Assembly (NCBI RefSeq): GCF_003259365.1
Contig: NZ_QLLY01000022.1
Coordinates: forward strand, 1-64,000
DNA: 64,000 bases
Reading direction: 5' to 3'
DNA from: Streptomyces sp. PsTaAH-137
GTDB lineage: Bacteria; Actinomycetota; Actinomycetes; Streptomycetales; Streptomycetaceae
In this document: positions 26,981 through 34,641 of the stretch, piece after piece
Layout: the number at the start of each line of letters is the position of its first letter
Numbering within the stretch: the stretch's first letter is position 1
Position numbers and translations under genes: made by a program
The notes under the pieces: model-generated
What the model was told of the DNA's origin: nothing
Seen by the model: only the letters and a program-made list of their open reading frames with translations
Database searches by the model: none

Positions 26981-28269
26981 GCCTTTCCCTGATCGCGGGC
27001 GCCGTCGCCCTGGTCGTCGTCGCCTGGCTGGCGGCCTGCGCCGAGGCCGGCATCGCCCGCACATCGAGTTTCCGCGCCGAGGAGGCCGTCCGGTCCGGGC
27101 GGCGCGGCAGCGCGAAGCTGGCCCAGGTCGCCGCCGACCCGACCCGCTATCTGAACGTGGCACTCCTGGTCCGGGTGGCCTGCGAGATGGCCGCGGCCAC
27201 CCTGGTCACGTACGCGTGCCTGGAGCAGTTCACCGAGACGTGGCAGGCGCTGCTCGTCGCGATCGGCGTGATGGTCCTGGTCTCGTACGTCGCCGTCGGA
27301 GTCTCGCCGCGCACCATCGGCCGCCAGCACCCGCTGAACACGGCGACGGCCGCCGCGTACGTCCTGCTGCCGCTGGCCCGGATCATGGGCCCGATCCCGC
27401 CGCTGCTGATCCTCATCGGCAACGCGCTGACGCCCGGCAAGGGATTCCGCCGCGGCCCGTTCGCCTCCGAGGCGGAACTTCGCGCCATGGTCGACCTCGC
27501 CGAGAAGGAGTCGCTCATCGAGGACGACGAGCGCCGCATGGTGCACTCCGTCTTCGAGCTGGGCGACACCCTGGTCCGTGAGGTCATGGTGCCGCGCACC
27601 GACCTCATCGTCATCGAGCGCTACAAGACGATCCGCCAGGCGCTCACCCTGGCCCTGCGCTCCGGTTTCTCCCGCATCCCCGTGGTCGGCGAGAACGAGG
27701 ACGACATCGTCGGCATCGTCTACCTGAAGGACCTGGTCAGGAAGACGCACATCAGCCGGGACGCGGAGGCCGAGCTAGTCTCGACGGCGATGCGCCCGGC
27801 GGCCTTCGTCCCCGACACCAAGAACGCCGGTGACCTGCTGCGCGAGATGCAGCAGCTGCGCAACCACGTCGCCGTCGTCATCGACGAGTACGGCGGCACG
27901 GCCGGCATCGTCACCATCGAGGACATCCTGGAGGAGATCGTCGGCGAGATCACCGACGAGTACGACAGGGAACTCCCGCCGGTGGAGGAGCTGGGCGACG
28001 ACCGCTTCCGGGTCACCGCGCGCCTCGACATCGGCGACCTCGGTGAGCTGTACGGCATCGAGGAGTACGACGACGAGGACGTGGAGACGGTCGGCGGACT
28101 GCTCGCCAAGGCGCTCGGCCGGGTGCCGATCGCGGGCGCGTCGGCGCAGGTGGAGCTGCCGGACGGGCGGGAGCTGCGGCTGACCGCGGAGGACTCGGCG
28201 GGCCGCCGGAACAAGATCGTGACGGTCCTCGTGGAGCCGGTCGCCCCGAAGCCCGAGGACACCGAATGA
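26977..28269 (+). CDS. CNNM/CorC-type hemolysin family membrane protein
   Basis: This 430-residue protein has an N-terminal DUF21 (CNNM) domain with about four membrane segments (residues 1-160), two CBS domains (~200-330; e.g. VMVPRTDLIVIERY, HVAVVIDEYGGTAGIVTIEDILEEIVGEITDEYD) and a C-terminal CorC/HlyC domain (VTARLDIGDLGELYGIE...). Family members are linked to magnesium or cobalt efflux. The ATG overlaps ybeY and the stop overlaps the mmcQ-like gene, so the phoH-ybeY-CNNM-mmcQ genes form one coupled operon. Confidence 0.92.
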   Translation: MSLSLIAGAVALVVVAWLAACAEAGIARTSSFRAEEAVRSGRRGSAKLAQVAADPTRYLNVALLVRVACEMAAATLVTYACLEQFTETWQALLVAIGVMVLVSYVAVGVSPRTIGRQHPLNTATAAAYVLLPLARIMGPIPPLLILIGNALTPGKGFRRGPFASEAELRAMVDLAEKESLIEDDERRMVHSVFELGDTLVREVMVPRTDLIVIERYKTIRQALTLALRSGFSRIPVVGENEDDIVGIVYLKDLVRKTHISRDAEAELVSTAMRPAAFVPDTKNAGDLLREMQQLRNHVAVVIDEYGGTAGIVTIEDILEEIVGEITDEYDRELPPVEELGDDRFRVTARLDIGDLGELYGIEEYDDEDVETVGGLLAKALGRVPIAGASAQVELPDGRELRLTAEDSAGRRNKIVTVLVEPVAPKPEDTE

Positions 28270-28628
28270 CACTCACTCCGGAGAAGCTGCGCACGCTCTG
28301 CCTGTCGTTCAACGCGGCGGTGGAGGAGTTCCCGTTCGGCCCGGAGGCGTCGGTCTTCAAGGTCCTGGGCAAGATGTTCGCCCTGTCCAGCCTGGACGCG
28401 CGGCCCCTCACGGTGAACCTCAAGTGCGACCCCGAGGACGCGATCCGGCTCCGCCGCGAGTACGAGGGCGCGGTCCGGCCGGGCTGGCACATGAACAAGC
28501 GCCACTGGAACACGGTGGTGGTGGGGGAGCTGCCGGGGCCCTTCGTCCGTGAACTGGTCGAGGACTCGTACGACTTGGTGGTGGCGGGGTTGCCGCGGGC
28601 GGAGCGGCTGAAGCTCGACCGGGCGTGA
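28266..28628 (+). CDS. MmcQ/YjbR family DNA-binding protein
   Basis: A 120-residue protein with the MmcQ/YjbR pattern: EFPFGPEASVFKVLGKMFAL, VNLKCDPEDAIRLR, and PGWHMNKRHWNTVVV. These CyaY-like fold proteins are described as DNA-binding but their role is unclear. The ATG overlaps the stop of the CNNM gene by four bases. It is the last gene of the phoH operon before a stretch of accessory DNA. Confidence 0.9.
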   Translation: MTLTPEKLRTLCLSFNAAVEEFPFGPEASVFKVLGKMFALSSLDARPLTVNLKCDPEDAIRLRREYEGAVRPGWHMNKRHWNTVVVGELPGPFVRELVEDSYDLVVAGLPRAERLKLDRA

Positions 28629-29440
28629 GGGCTGGGCGTCCCACCAGGCACGCACCGAAATGGCCCGACTCCCCCTCGCCAACGCTGGGGCGCAGCGGCA
28701 GAATGGACTGACGGTGCGCTGTGACGCCGCCGCTCCGGGCCGCCTACCAGGGAAACTCGGAACGGCAGCGTCTGTTTCGGGCGCCCGCCGCTTTCGGCCC
28801 CGGCTTTCAGGTCGGGGCTGACTGCTTTTACACGAAGGGCAGAATCCACTCGTCGACGATCTTTTGGATCGCGATGAGGAGACTGATCAGAGGGAGCAGC
28901 TGAGCTGCCCGCTCACCCCACGTGCGCTTGATCCGCTCGGGTCGGCGCCCTCCTTCCTGCTCGCCCTGGCCTTCCGTCATCACTAGCTCCTTCTCCACAG
29001 CCGCTCGTCGCCGAGTCAATTCACGGCGAACCACGAACGGATGGGCGCTGAGTGGTTCTTGAGGCGTTCCATCTGCGGTTTTGACAAGTGATGTTGAACA
29101 TGGCGATCGATCAACTCCCTTGGCTGGCTTGATTGTTCGCACCATGTACAGCTTCAGCGTAGCTTGGGACTGTCATTTTGTGCAGTGCCTATTGGCAGGG
29201 AGCCATCGGCTGGTACGACGAACGGATCTGGCGAACGGGCCAGTCTCATTCTGCTAGGTTGCAGATTGATGGGTAAGGTGTGGACGTCGCGTGCGTGAGC
29301 GAGGGTTTCGATCCTGGTGTGCGGCGTGCACACCCCGTGTGTAAGTCACTCGGAAACGTCGCAACCATGAGGGTCTCGATGAGTAATCTGTATATCTGCT
29401 ACGTTGCACAAAGGCGGATGCGCTTGGGGGTGAAGCAGCC
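28629..29440. other. 811-base low-density region with one small reverse gene
   Basis: This gap between the phoH operon and the first HTH/DUF397 pair is visibly less GC-rich than its surroundings. It holds one supportable gene, the 50-aa membrane peptide (28828-28980, reverse). The rest shows no RNA gene. A 14-base element TCTGCTA(G/C)GTTGCA is repeated at 29250-29263 and 29395-29408; the second copy is 33 bases before the HTH gene start. Confidence 0.6.
28828..28980 (-). CDS. Small (50 aa) predicted membrane-associated protein
   Basis: The frame begins MTEGQGEQEGGRRPERIKRT and continues into an amphipathic or membrane-spanning stretch (AAQLLPLISLLIAIQKIVDEW) ending LPFV. GAAGGAGC lies about five to six bases upstream of ATG 28980, a near-perfect ribosome binding site, which is the main reason to accept it. 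The frame is open further upstream without a comparable site. It resembles no family I recognise. It lies alone, opposite in direction to its neighbours, in a less GC-rich segment that looks horizontally acquired. Confidence 0.6.
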   Translation of the reverse strand: MTEGQGEQEGGRRPERIKRTWGERAAQLLPLISLLIAIQKIVDEWILPFV

Positions 29441-30340
29441 ATGACACAGACGAGTGCGGCGCTCCTCCGGCTGCGACTCCGTACCGAGCTGCGCAAGGCG
29501 CGGATCGCGGCCGGTCTGACTCAGCGGCAGGTCGCCGAGAAGATGGAGTGGAGCCCCTCCAAGCTGATCCGGATCGAAGCCGGTGAGGTGGGGATCTCGA
29601 TCAATGACCTGCGGCCACTGGCCGCCGCGTACAACATCTCGGACCGGCGCAAGGTGGAAGAGCTGCTGACCATGGCCCGGGGGAGCCGGCGGATGCCGTT
29701 CTCCGAGTACCGGGATCTGTTCAGCAAGGACTTCATGCAGTTCCTGGCGTTGGAGTCCGCCGCATCGATCAACCGGCAGTTCGGTTCGCTGGCCATCCCC
29801 GGTCTGCTGCAGACCGAGGAGTACATGAGGGCAGTCTTCAGCTCGTACAACAAGGACTTGCCCGAGGAACTGATCGAGCGGTACGTCGAGGCGCGGCTCG
29901 CTCGCCAAGAGGTGCTGGAAGAGGCGCAGGGATGCGAGTTCTTCTTCATCCTGGACGAGTCCGTGGTGCGCCGGGCGGCGGGCGGCAGGGGAGTGATGCG
30001 GGCTCAGCTGGAACGCCTCGCGGATCTGGCCACGCGCCCCAACATCAATTTGCTGATCCTCCCGTTCAGCGTCGGAGCCCACCCGGGCATCCTCGGCCCC
30101 TTCACCTTGTTCGAGTTCCGGGATGAAGCCATGGAGGACGCGCTTTTCCTGGAGGACTCCCGGGGGATCACCACCGCCGCGACCGACCCGGTTGAGGCGC
30201 GGCAGTACCTGGAGCGTTTCTGGGAGCTGGAGGATCTGTCCCTCAAGGAGGGAGTGGAGGTAGTGCTGCGCCGGCTCGCTGAGCGAATTGCCGAGGGGGG
30301 CGACGATCTGGAGGCGCTGTTGCAGCCAGAGTCTTCCTGA
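29441..30340 (+). CDS. HTH (XRE) DUF5753-type transcriptional regulator
   Basis: A 299-residue protein with an N-terminal XRE helix-turn-helix (LRKARIAAGLTQRQVAEKMEWSPSKLIRIEAGEVGISINDLRPLAAAY) and a DUF5753 effector domain (LAIPGLLQTEEYMRAVF, FFILDESVVRR, LLILPFSVGAHPGILGPFTLFEFRDE). Such regulators are abundant in Streptomyces and usually pair with a small DUF397 protein, as here (gene starting at 30503). Some pairs affect development or behave as toxin-antitoxin-like modules. Upstream copies of TCTGCTASGTTGCA are plausible regulatory or promoter elements. Confidence 0.92.
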   Translation: MTQTSAALLRLRLRTELRKARIAAGLTQRQVAEKMEWSPSKLIRIEAGEVGISINDLRPLAAAYNISDRRKVEELLTMARGSRRMPFSEYRDLFSKDFMQFLALESAASINRQFGSLAIPGLLQTEEYMRAVFSSYNKDLPEELIERYVEARLARQEVLEEAQGCEFFFILDESVVRRAAGGRGVMRAQLERLADLATRPNINLLILPFSVGAHPGILGPFTLFEFRDEAMEDALFLEDSRGITTAATDPVEARQYLERFWELEDLSLKEGVEVVLRRLAERIAEGGDDLEALLQPESS

Positions 30341-30502
30341 GGTGCGTACGGGCGCCAACTTGCCTTGAGTAAAGGCAAGTTGGCGCGAATTGCCATGCTC
30401 ACGCAGATGGTCTTAACCACTATGATGGGCAGGCTGTCGTGTGTCCCCGTGGCTGGTGTGCGGGGGCGCCCCGGCTGCAGTGTCCGCAACCGGGGGAGGT
30501 TG

Positions 30503-30721
30503 ATGGTGGGCGCGTCACGGACTTGGCGTAAGAGCAGCGCGAGCGGCGACGCCGGCGGCAACTGCGTCGAAGTCGCCCGTACCGGTACCGAAGTGTGTGT
30601 GCGGGATTCCAAGCGTCGACGCGGTCGGATCGTCACTGTGACCCCTGCCGCCTGGGATTCCTTCCTGCACTCCCTGTCCGGCAACGGCGATCCGGATGCC
30701 CGGCGGCAGGTCGGCTCCTAG
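30503..30721 (+). CDS. DUF397 domain protein
   Basis: A 72-residue protein with the DUF397 core: TWRKSSASGDAGGNCVEVA, then VCVRDSKRR and a C-terminal PAAWDSFL. GGGGGAGG sits five bases before ATG 30503. It pairs with the preceding HTH-DUF5753 gene, as usual for this family; DUF397 proteins are proposed partners or antagonists of the regulator. The stop overlaps the convergent alcohol dehydrogenase stop by four bases. Confidence 0.9.
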   Translation: MVGASRTWRKSSASGDAGGNCVEVARTGTEVCVRDSKRRRGRIVTVTPAAWDSFLHSLSGNGDPDARRQVGS

Positions 30722-31695
30722 CGCGGCCCCGCGATCCACGTCTTCCCCGCCTGCCCCCTGGCCTCCGCGAACGCCCGCGGCGCCTCCTCGAAGGCGTACC
30801 GCGAGGTGAGGGCCACCGAGGGGTGGACGCGGTCGGATGTGATGTCGTCCAGGGCCGCGCGGAAGTCGTGCGGGTGGTCGTAGATCAGGGAGCCCTGGAG
30901 TGTGAGCTGGGCGCGGACCACCTGGTCCATCGTCAGCGGCAGAGGGGCCGTGTCGAGGCCGATCAGGGTGAGGGTGGCGCCCGGGGCCAGGCGGGGGAGG
31001 GCCGCGGCCAGGGCCGGGGCGGCGCCCGTCGTCTCGTAGAGCCGGAGGAAGCCGCCGTCGGCGGCGGTCGCCGCGCCGGCGCCGAGCGCGACCGCGCGGG
31101 CGAGGCGTTCGGGGTGGAGTTCGATCACGACCGGCTCGGCGCCGAGGGCCAGCAGTGACTGGCTGACCAGCAGCCCCTGCGCGCCGGCGCCGAGCACCAG
31201 GGCCCGCTCGCCCTTGCCGATCCCGCTGCGCTCGACCGCCGTCCGCGCCACCACGTACGGCTCGAACGCGGCCAGGTCCCGCACGTCAAGATCCTCCGGG
31301 ACGACATGTGCGAACGCGGCCGGGACCGCGAAACGCTCCGCCAGCAGCCCCGGCGCGTTCATCCCCACGATCGCCCGGTGCGGGCACGCCGAGGTCAGGC
31401 CCCGGCGGCAGTCCGCGCACTCCAGGCACGCGTAGTTCGGCTCGACCACGACACGCCGGCCCACGACGTGCCCGGAGACGGCGGAGCCCGTCGCCACGAT
31501 CCGGCCGAACGCCTCGTGCCCGACGACCCAGGGCGTGCCGGGGACGGCGCGATGGCCCTCGTAGACGGACAGGTCCGAGCCGCAGACGCCGAGCCCTTCG
31601 AGCTGGACGACGACATCGCCGGGGCCGGCGTCGGGCTCCGGCAGGTCGTCGATGACGGCGAGGCTGCGGGGGGCGGTGAGGACGACGGCCTTCAT
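30718..31695 (-). CDS. Zinc-binding alcohol dehydrogenase (MDR superfamily)
   Basis: A 325-residue medium-chain dehydrogenase. Catalytic zinc ligands fit GVCGSD and GHEAFG; the structural zinc loop has CLECADCRRGLTSAC. The Rossmann motif is VLGAGAQGLLVSQ. It lacks obvious substrate-specific motifs; sugar-alcohol or threonine-type dehydrogenation are both possible. ATG 31695 starts the usual MKAVVLTAPRSL. Upstream, AACTGGTTAGTT (31752-31763) forms a small inverted repeat that could be a repressor site. Confidence 0.88.
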   Translation of the reverse strand: MKAVVLTAPRSLAVIDDLPEPDAGPGDVVVQLEGLGVCGSDLSVYEGHRAVPGTPWVVGHEAFGRIVATGSAVSGHVVGRRVVVEPNYACLECADCRRGLTSACPHRAIVGMNAPGLLAERFAVPAAFAHVVPEDLDVRDLAAFEPYVVARTAVERSGIGKGERALVLGAGAQGLLVSQSLLALGAEPVVIELHPERLARAVALGAGAATAADGGFLRLYETTGAAPALAAALPRLAPGATLTLIGLDTAPLPLTMDQVVRAQLTLQGSLIYDHPHDFRAALDDITSDRVHPSVALTSRYAFEEAPRAFAEARGQAGKTWIAGPR

Positions 31696-31751
31696 ACGGG
31701 CTCCTGCGGGTGGCTGCGGCGGCTGCCTCGGGGATGCAAGCCTAATGTACG

Positions 31752-31763
31752 AACTGGTTAGTT
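31752..31763. promoter_or_regulatory. Possible repressor site before the alcohol dehydrogenase gene
   Basis: AACTGGTTAGTT is a short dyad (AACT/AGTT) in an AT-rich patch within the divergent gap between the dehydrogenase and cytidine deaminase-like genes. This is positional inference only. Confidence 0.25.
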
Positions 31764-31833
31764 ATCTAGAGGGTGCGTGCTCCGCAGTCGCCCGGCGTCG
31801 GGGCGCCCCGCGCCCCCTCCTTATGCTCACCCC

Positions 31834-32187
31834 ATGACTGACAGCACCGACCTCGGCGCCGAGGACCGCAAGATCGTGACCCTGGCCCGCTCCGCGCGGG
31901 CCCGCAACGGTGTGCCCGAGGGGGCCGCCGTGCGCGACGAGACCGGGCGCACCTATGTCGCGGGCACCGTCGCCCTGGACTCCCTGAAGCTGAGCGCGCT
32001 GCGGACGGCCGTCGCGATGGCCGTGGCCTCGGGCGCGCAGTCTCTGGAGGCGGCGGCCGTGGTCTCCGCCGCGGACGCCCTGGACGAGGCCGACATCGCG
32101 GCCGTGCGCGATCTGGGCGGCAGCGGCACCCCGGTGTTCCTCGCGGGGGCGGACGGGACGGTCCGGGCGACCGTCGAGGCCGGTTGA
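31834..32187 (+). CDS. Cytidine deaminase-fold protein lacking the zinc-site residues
   Basis: A 117-residue protein aligned by overall pattern with bacterial cytidine deaminases and usually annotated as such in Streptomyces upstream of era. The catalytic motifs are absent: where CDAs have C/H-A-E, this has LKLSALRTAVAMA, and there is no PCxxC. It also contains no cysteine or histidine in the visible sequence. So it is probably not an active zinc deaminase. Role unknown. ATG 31834 gives the N-terminus MTDSTDLGAEDRKIV. It is separated from the phoH operon here by about 3.2 kb of accessory genes. Confidence 0.75.
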   Translation: MTDSTDLGAEDRKIVTLARSARARNGVPEGAAVRDETGRTYVAGTVALDSLKLSALRTAVAMAVASGAQSLEAAAVVSAADALDEADIAAVRDLGGSGTPVFLAGADGTVRATVEAG

Positions 32188-32276
32188 TCCTCGGGAGGCG
32201 TGGGTCACAGGGAAGGCCGCTCGCCCAGTAATAGAGCGGCTTCCGCCGTTTGGGAGTGAAGACGCTCACGTCGGCC

Positions 32277-32304
32277 GCCGGCCGGGACCTAGGTCCCGGC
32301 CGGC
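32277..32304. terminator. Perfect 28-base palindrome containing a DosR-like core
   Basis: GCCGGCCGGGACCT and its complement meet without a loop at 32290/32291. The inner 14 bases (32284-32297) read GGGACCTAGGTCCC, which differs from the DosR/DevR core GGGACTWWAGTCCC at two positions. It may serve as the transcription terminator of the upstream gene, as a regulator site, or both. Confidence 0.5.
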
Positions 32305-32350
32305 GTGTGCGTTCCCGAGGGCCGCGCATGCCAGGCGGGGCAAGGGGTGA

Positions 32351-32433
32351 AGGACTTTCGGCCCGGGTCTTTCGGCCCGGCGCCGCGAGGCGCGAGCCAG
32401 GGACTTAAGTCCCGTCGGTGGGACCTTCGCCTC
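32351..32433. promoter_or_regulatory. Cluster of four DosR/DevR-like boxes
   Basis: The boxes are AGGACTTTCGGCCC (32351-32364), GGGTCTTTCGGCCC (32365-32378), GGGACTTAAGTCCC (32400-32413) and GGGACCTTCGCCTC (32420-32433). The third is an exact match to the core of the mycobacterial DosR consensus TTSGGGACTWWAGTCCCSAA; the others match most positions. The last two are 20 bases apart, a two-helical-turn spacing typical of tandem DosR sites. They lie 121-203 bases before the Rpf-like gene. Confidence 0.65.
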
Positions 32434-32553
32434 ATGGGGCAAACCCGGACACGGCGGTCATGGTGGAGCAGTTGCCCGACGCCGATGCGTTTCGCAGCTC
32501 CCGCTTCTGGGAAGCGCCGGGCGGTCCCCGATCCCGAACAAAGGTTTTTCTAC

Positions 32554-32916
32554 GTGTTCTCCCTTGCCCGCAAGACCTCGTCCCGTGCCCGTGCCCTCAT
32601 CGTCGGTACCGCCCTCGTCGGCGCCTCCGGCGCCATGGTGATCGCCGGCACCGGCTCTGCCTCGGCGGCCACCGCCTCGGCCGGCTCCTGGGATGCCGTC
32701 GCGCAGTGCGAGTCCGGCGGCAACTGGTCCGCCAACACCGGCAACGGCTTCTCCGGCGGTCTCCAGTTCACGCCGTCCACCTGGGCCGCCTACGGCGGCA
32801 CGCAGTACGCCGCCAACGCCCACCAGGCGTCGAAGGCCGAGCAGATCACCGTCGCCCAGAAGGTCCTCGCGGACCAGGGTGCGGGCGCCTGGCCGCACTG
32901 CGGCGTCAGCCTGTAA
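32554..32916 (+). CDS. Secreted Rpf-like transglycosylase (resuscitation-promoting factor family)
   Basis: A 120-residue protein. A signal peptide (KTSSRARALIVGTALVGASGAMVIAGTGSASA) is followed directly by a single Rpf domain: SWDAVAQCESGGNWSANTGNGFSGGLQF, with the catalytic Glu in CESGGNW, and a C-terminal Cys in WPHCGV for the conserved disulfide. Rpf proteins cleave peptidoglycan and promote exit from dormancy or spore germination. GTG 32554 is chosen because it places the signal peptide at the N-terminus, with AAAGG ten bases upstream. There is no LysM or other domain. Confidence 0.9.
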   Translation: MFSLARKTSSRARALIVGTALVGASGAMVIAGTGSASAATASAGSWDAVAQCESGGNWSANTGNGFSGGLQFTPSTWAAYGGTQYAANAHQASKAEQITVAQKVLADQGAGAWPHCGVSL

Positions 32917-32930
32917 AGAAGAGCGAAAGC

Positions 32931-33269
32931 TCAGACGGCATCGGGGCCCCGTTCGCCCGTCCGCACCCGCACCACGGTGTCGACGGGCACGGCCCAGACC
33001 TTGCCGTCACCGATCTTCCCCGTCCGGGCGGCCCGCACGATGGCATCCATCGCGGGCTCCGCGTCCTCGTCCTCGACGACGACCTCGATCCGCACCTTCG
33101 GCACCAGATCGACCCGGTACTCGGCGCCCCGGTACACCTCCGTGTGCCCGCGCTGCCGCCCGTAGCCGCTGGCCTCGGTCACCGTCAGACCCTGGACACC
33201 CACCTCTTGCAGCGCCGTCTTGACCTCGTCGAGGCGGTACGGCTTGACGACCGCGGTGATCAGCTTCAT
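32931..33269 (-). CDS. glnK: PII nitrogen regulatory protein
   Basis: A 112-residue PII protein beginning MKLITAVVKPYRLDEVKTAL, with the T-loop EVYRGAEYRVDLVPKV (including Tyr 51, the site modified in many PII proteins) and the C-terminal GKIGDGKVWAVPVD. It senses 2-oxoglutarate and ADP/ATP and controls AmtB. Its ATG overlaps the amtB stop (ATGA). No glnD follows; the next gene downstream is the convergent Rpf-like gene, 14 bases away. Confidence 0.95.
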   Translation of the reverse strand: MKLITAVVKPYRLDEVKTALQEVGVQGLTVTEASGYGRQRGHTEVYRGAEYRVDLVPKVRIEVVVEDEDAEPAMDAIVRAARTGKIGDGKVWAVPVDTVVRVRTGERGPDAV

Positions 33270-34597
33270 GGCGCGACCTTTCGGGCAGCGGGAGCGTGGG
33301 CGGGGTGCGTGGAGGCACTCAGGACGCCGTGATCGTACGCACTCTCCGCGTGCGTCGTCTGATCGAGTCCCGTCAGCTCCGCGTCGGCCTCCGCACGGAA
33401 GCCGAGCAGCCGGTCGATGACCTTCCCGATCCCGTACGTGACGAGGAAGGTGTACGCGGCCACGACCAGCACGGCGAGCGCCTGCTTGCCCAGCTGCCCG
33501 AACCCGCCCCCGTAGAACAGGCCCTCCTTCGCCGCCGAGCCCGTCATGGCCGACGTCGCGAACAGGCCGATCAGCAGCGTGCCCACCACACCGCCGACGA
33601 AGTGCACGCCCACCACGTCCAGCGAGTCGTCGTAGGAGAAGCGGAACTTCCAGGCGACGGCGTACGAGCAGACGACGCCCGCCGCGAGGCCGACCACGGC
33701 CGCGCCGAGCACGCCGACCACCCCGCACGCGGGCGTGATCGCGACCAGCCCCGCCACCGCACCCGAGGCCGCGCCGAACGTCGTCGGGTGCCCGTCCCGC
33801 TTCTGCTCCACGAACAGCCAGCCCAGCAGGCCCGTGCAGCCCGCGATCAGGGTGTTGAAGAGAGAGGCCGCGGCGACCCCGTTCGCGCCGAGCGCCGAAC
33901 CGCCGTTGAAGCCGAGCCAGCCGAACCAGAGCAGCCCCGCACCCATGATCACCATGGGCAGGTTGTGCGGGCGCATGGCGTCCTTCTTGAACCCGATGCG
34001 CGGGCCGAGCACGAGACACAGCGCCAGGCCCGAGGCGCCCGAGGCGATCTCGACGACCAGACCGCCCGCGAAGTCGAGGGTGCCGAGCCGGTTCGCGATC
34101 CAGCCGTCCGGGCCCCAGACCCAGTGCGCGACGGGGACGTATACGAGCAGCGCCCACACGGGGACGAAGACCAGCCAGGCCCCGAACCGGGTGCGGTCCG
34201 CGACCGCCCCGCTGATCAGCGCCGCCGTGATGATCGCGAAGGTCAGCTGGAAGGTGGTGAAGAGGAACGTGGGGACCGTGCCGGTGACCGAGTCCGGGCC
34301 GATGCCCGCCATCCCGGCGTGCGACAGATCACCGATCAGCCCGCCGAACGCGTCGTCGCCGAACGCGAGCGAGTAGCCCGCGACCAGCCAGACCACCGTC
34401 ACGAGGGCGATCGACACGAAGCTCATCATCAGCATGTTGAGGACGGACTTCGTGCGGACCATGCCGCCGTAGAACAGGGCGAGGCCGGGTGTCATCAGCA
34501 GGACGAGCGCGGTCGCGGCGAGCAGCCAGGCGGTGTCACCGGAGTCGAGGGCGGGGGCGGCCAGGGGCGTTGCGGTCATGCCGGTCGTCGCGGTCAT
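33266..34597 (-). CDS. amtB: Ammonium transporter AmtB
   Basis: A 443-residue membrane protein with eleven hydrophobic segments. Family blocks include ALFYGGMVRTKSVLNMLMMSF, the signature DFAGGLVVEIASGASGLALCLVLGPR, and VHFVGGVVGTLLIGLFA with a pore His. AmtB conducts ammonium/ammonia and is blocked by GlnK under nitrogen sufficiency. ATG 34597 is selected; an in-frame ATG at 34579 is also possible. The gene is coupled to glnK and diverges from era. GlnR-like half-sites lie 45-78 bases upstream. Confidence 0.94.
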   Translation of the reverse strand: MTATTGMTATPLAAPALDSGDTAWLLAATALVLLMTPGLALFYGGMVRTKSVLNMLMMSFVSIALVTVVWLVAGYSLAFGDDAFGGLIGDLSHAGMAGIGPDSVTGTVPTFLFTTFQLTFAIITAALISGAVADRTRFGAWLVFVPVWALLVYVPVAHWVWGPDGWIANRLGTLDFAGGLVVEIASGASGLALCLVLGPRIGFKKDAMRPHNLPMVIMGAGLLWFGWLGFNGGSALGANGVAAASLFNTLIAGCTGLLGWLFVEQKRDGHPTTFGAASGAVAGLVAITPACGVVGVLGAAVVGLAAGVVCSYAVAWKFRFSYDDSLDVVGVHFVGGVVGTLLIGLFATSAMTGSAAKEGLFYGGGFGQLGKQALAVLVVAAYTFLVTYGIGKVIDRLLGFRAEADAELTGLDQTTHAESAYDHGVLSASTHPAHAPAARKVAP

Positions 34598-34641
34598 CGG
34601 GACAGCGTCACGGGCCCGCGTTTCCGTTTCCCTACCCCGGC

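Larger units (their letters stand above)
32188..32553. promoter_or_regulatory. 366-base regulatory region upstream of the Rpf-like gene
   Basis: The region contains a 28-base perfect palindrome (32277-32304) and five 14-base elements matching or resembling the DosR/DevR core, listed separately. The last 120 bases before the GTG start lack recognisable riboswitch motifs. An in-frame ATG at 32434 exists but would give a long polar leader before the signal peptide. Confidence 0.6.

Noticed and set aside
32434..32553. ydaO-type (cyclic di-AMP) riboswitch before the Rpf-like gene, as known for Streptomyces rpfA
   Set aside because: I could not find the conserved core sequences of that riboswitch in the 366-base leader; the DosR-like boxes are the only clear signal.
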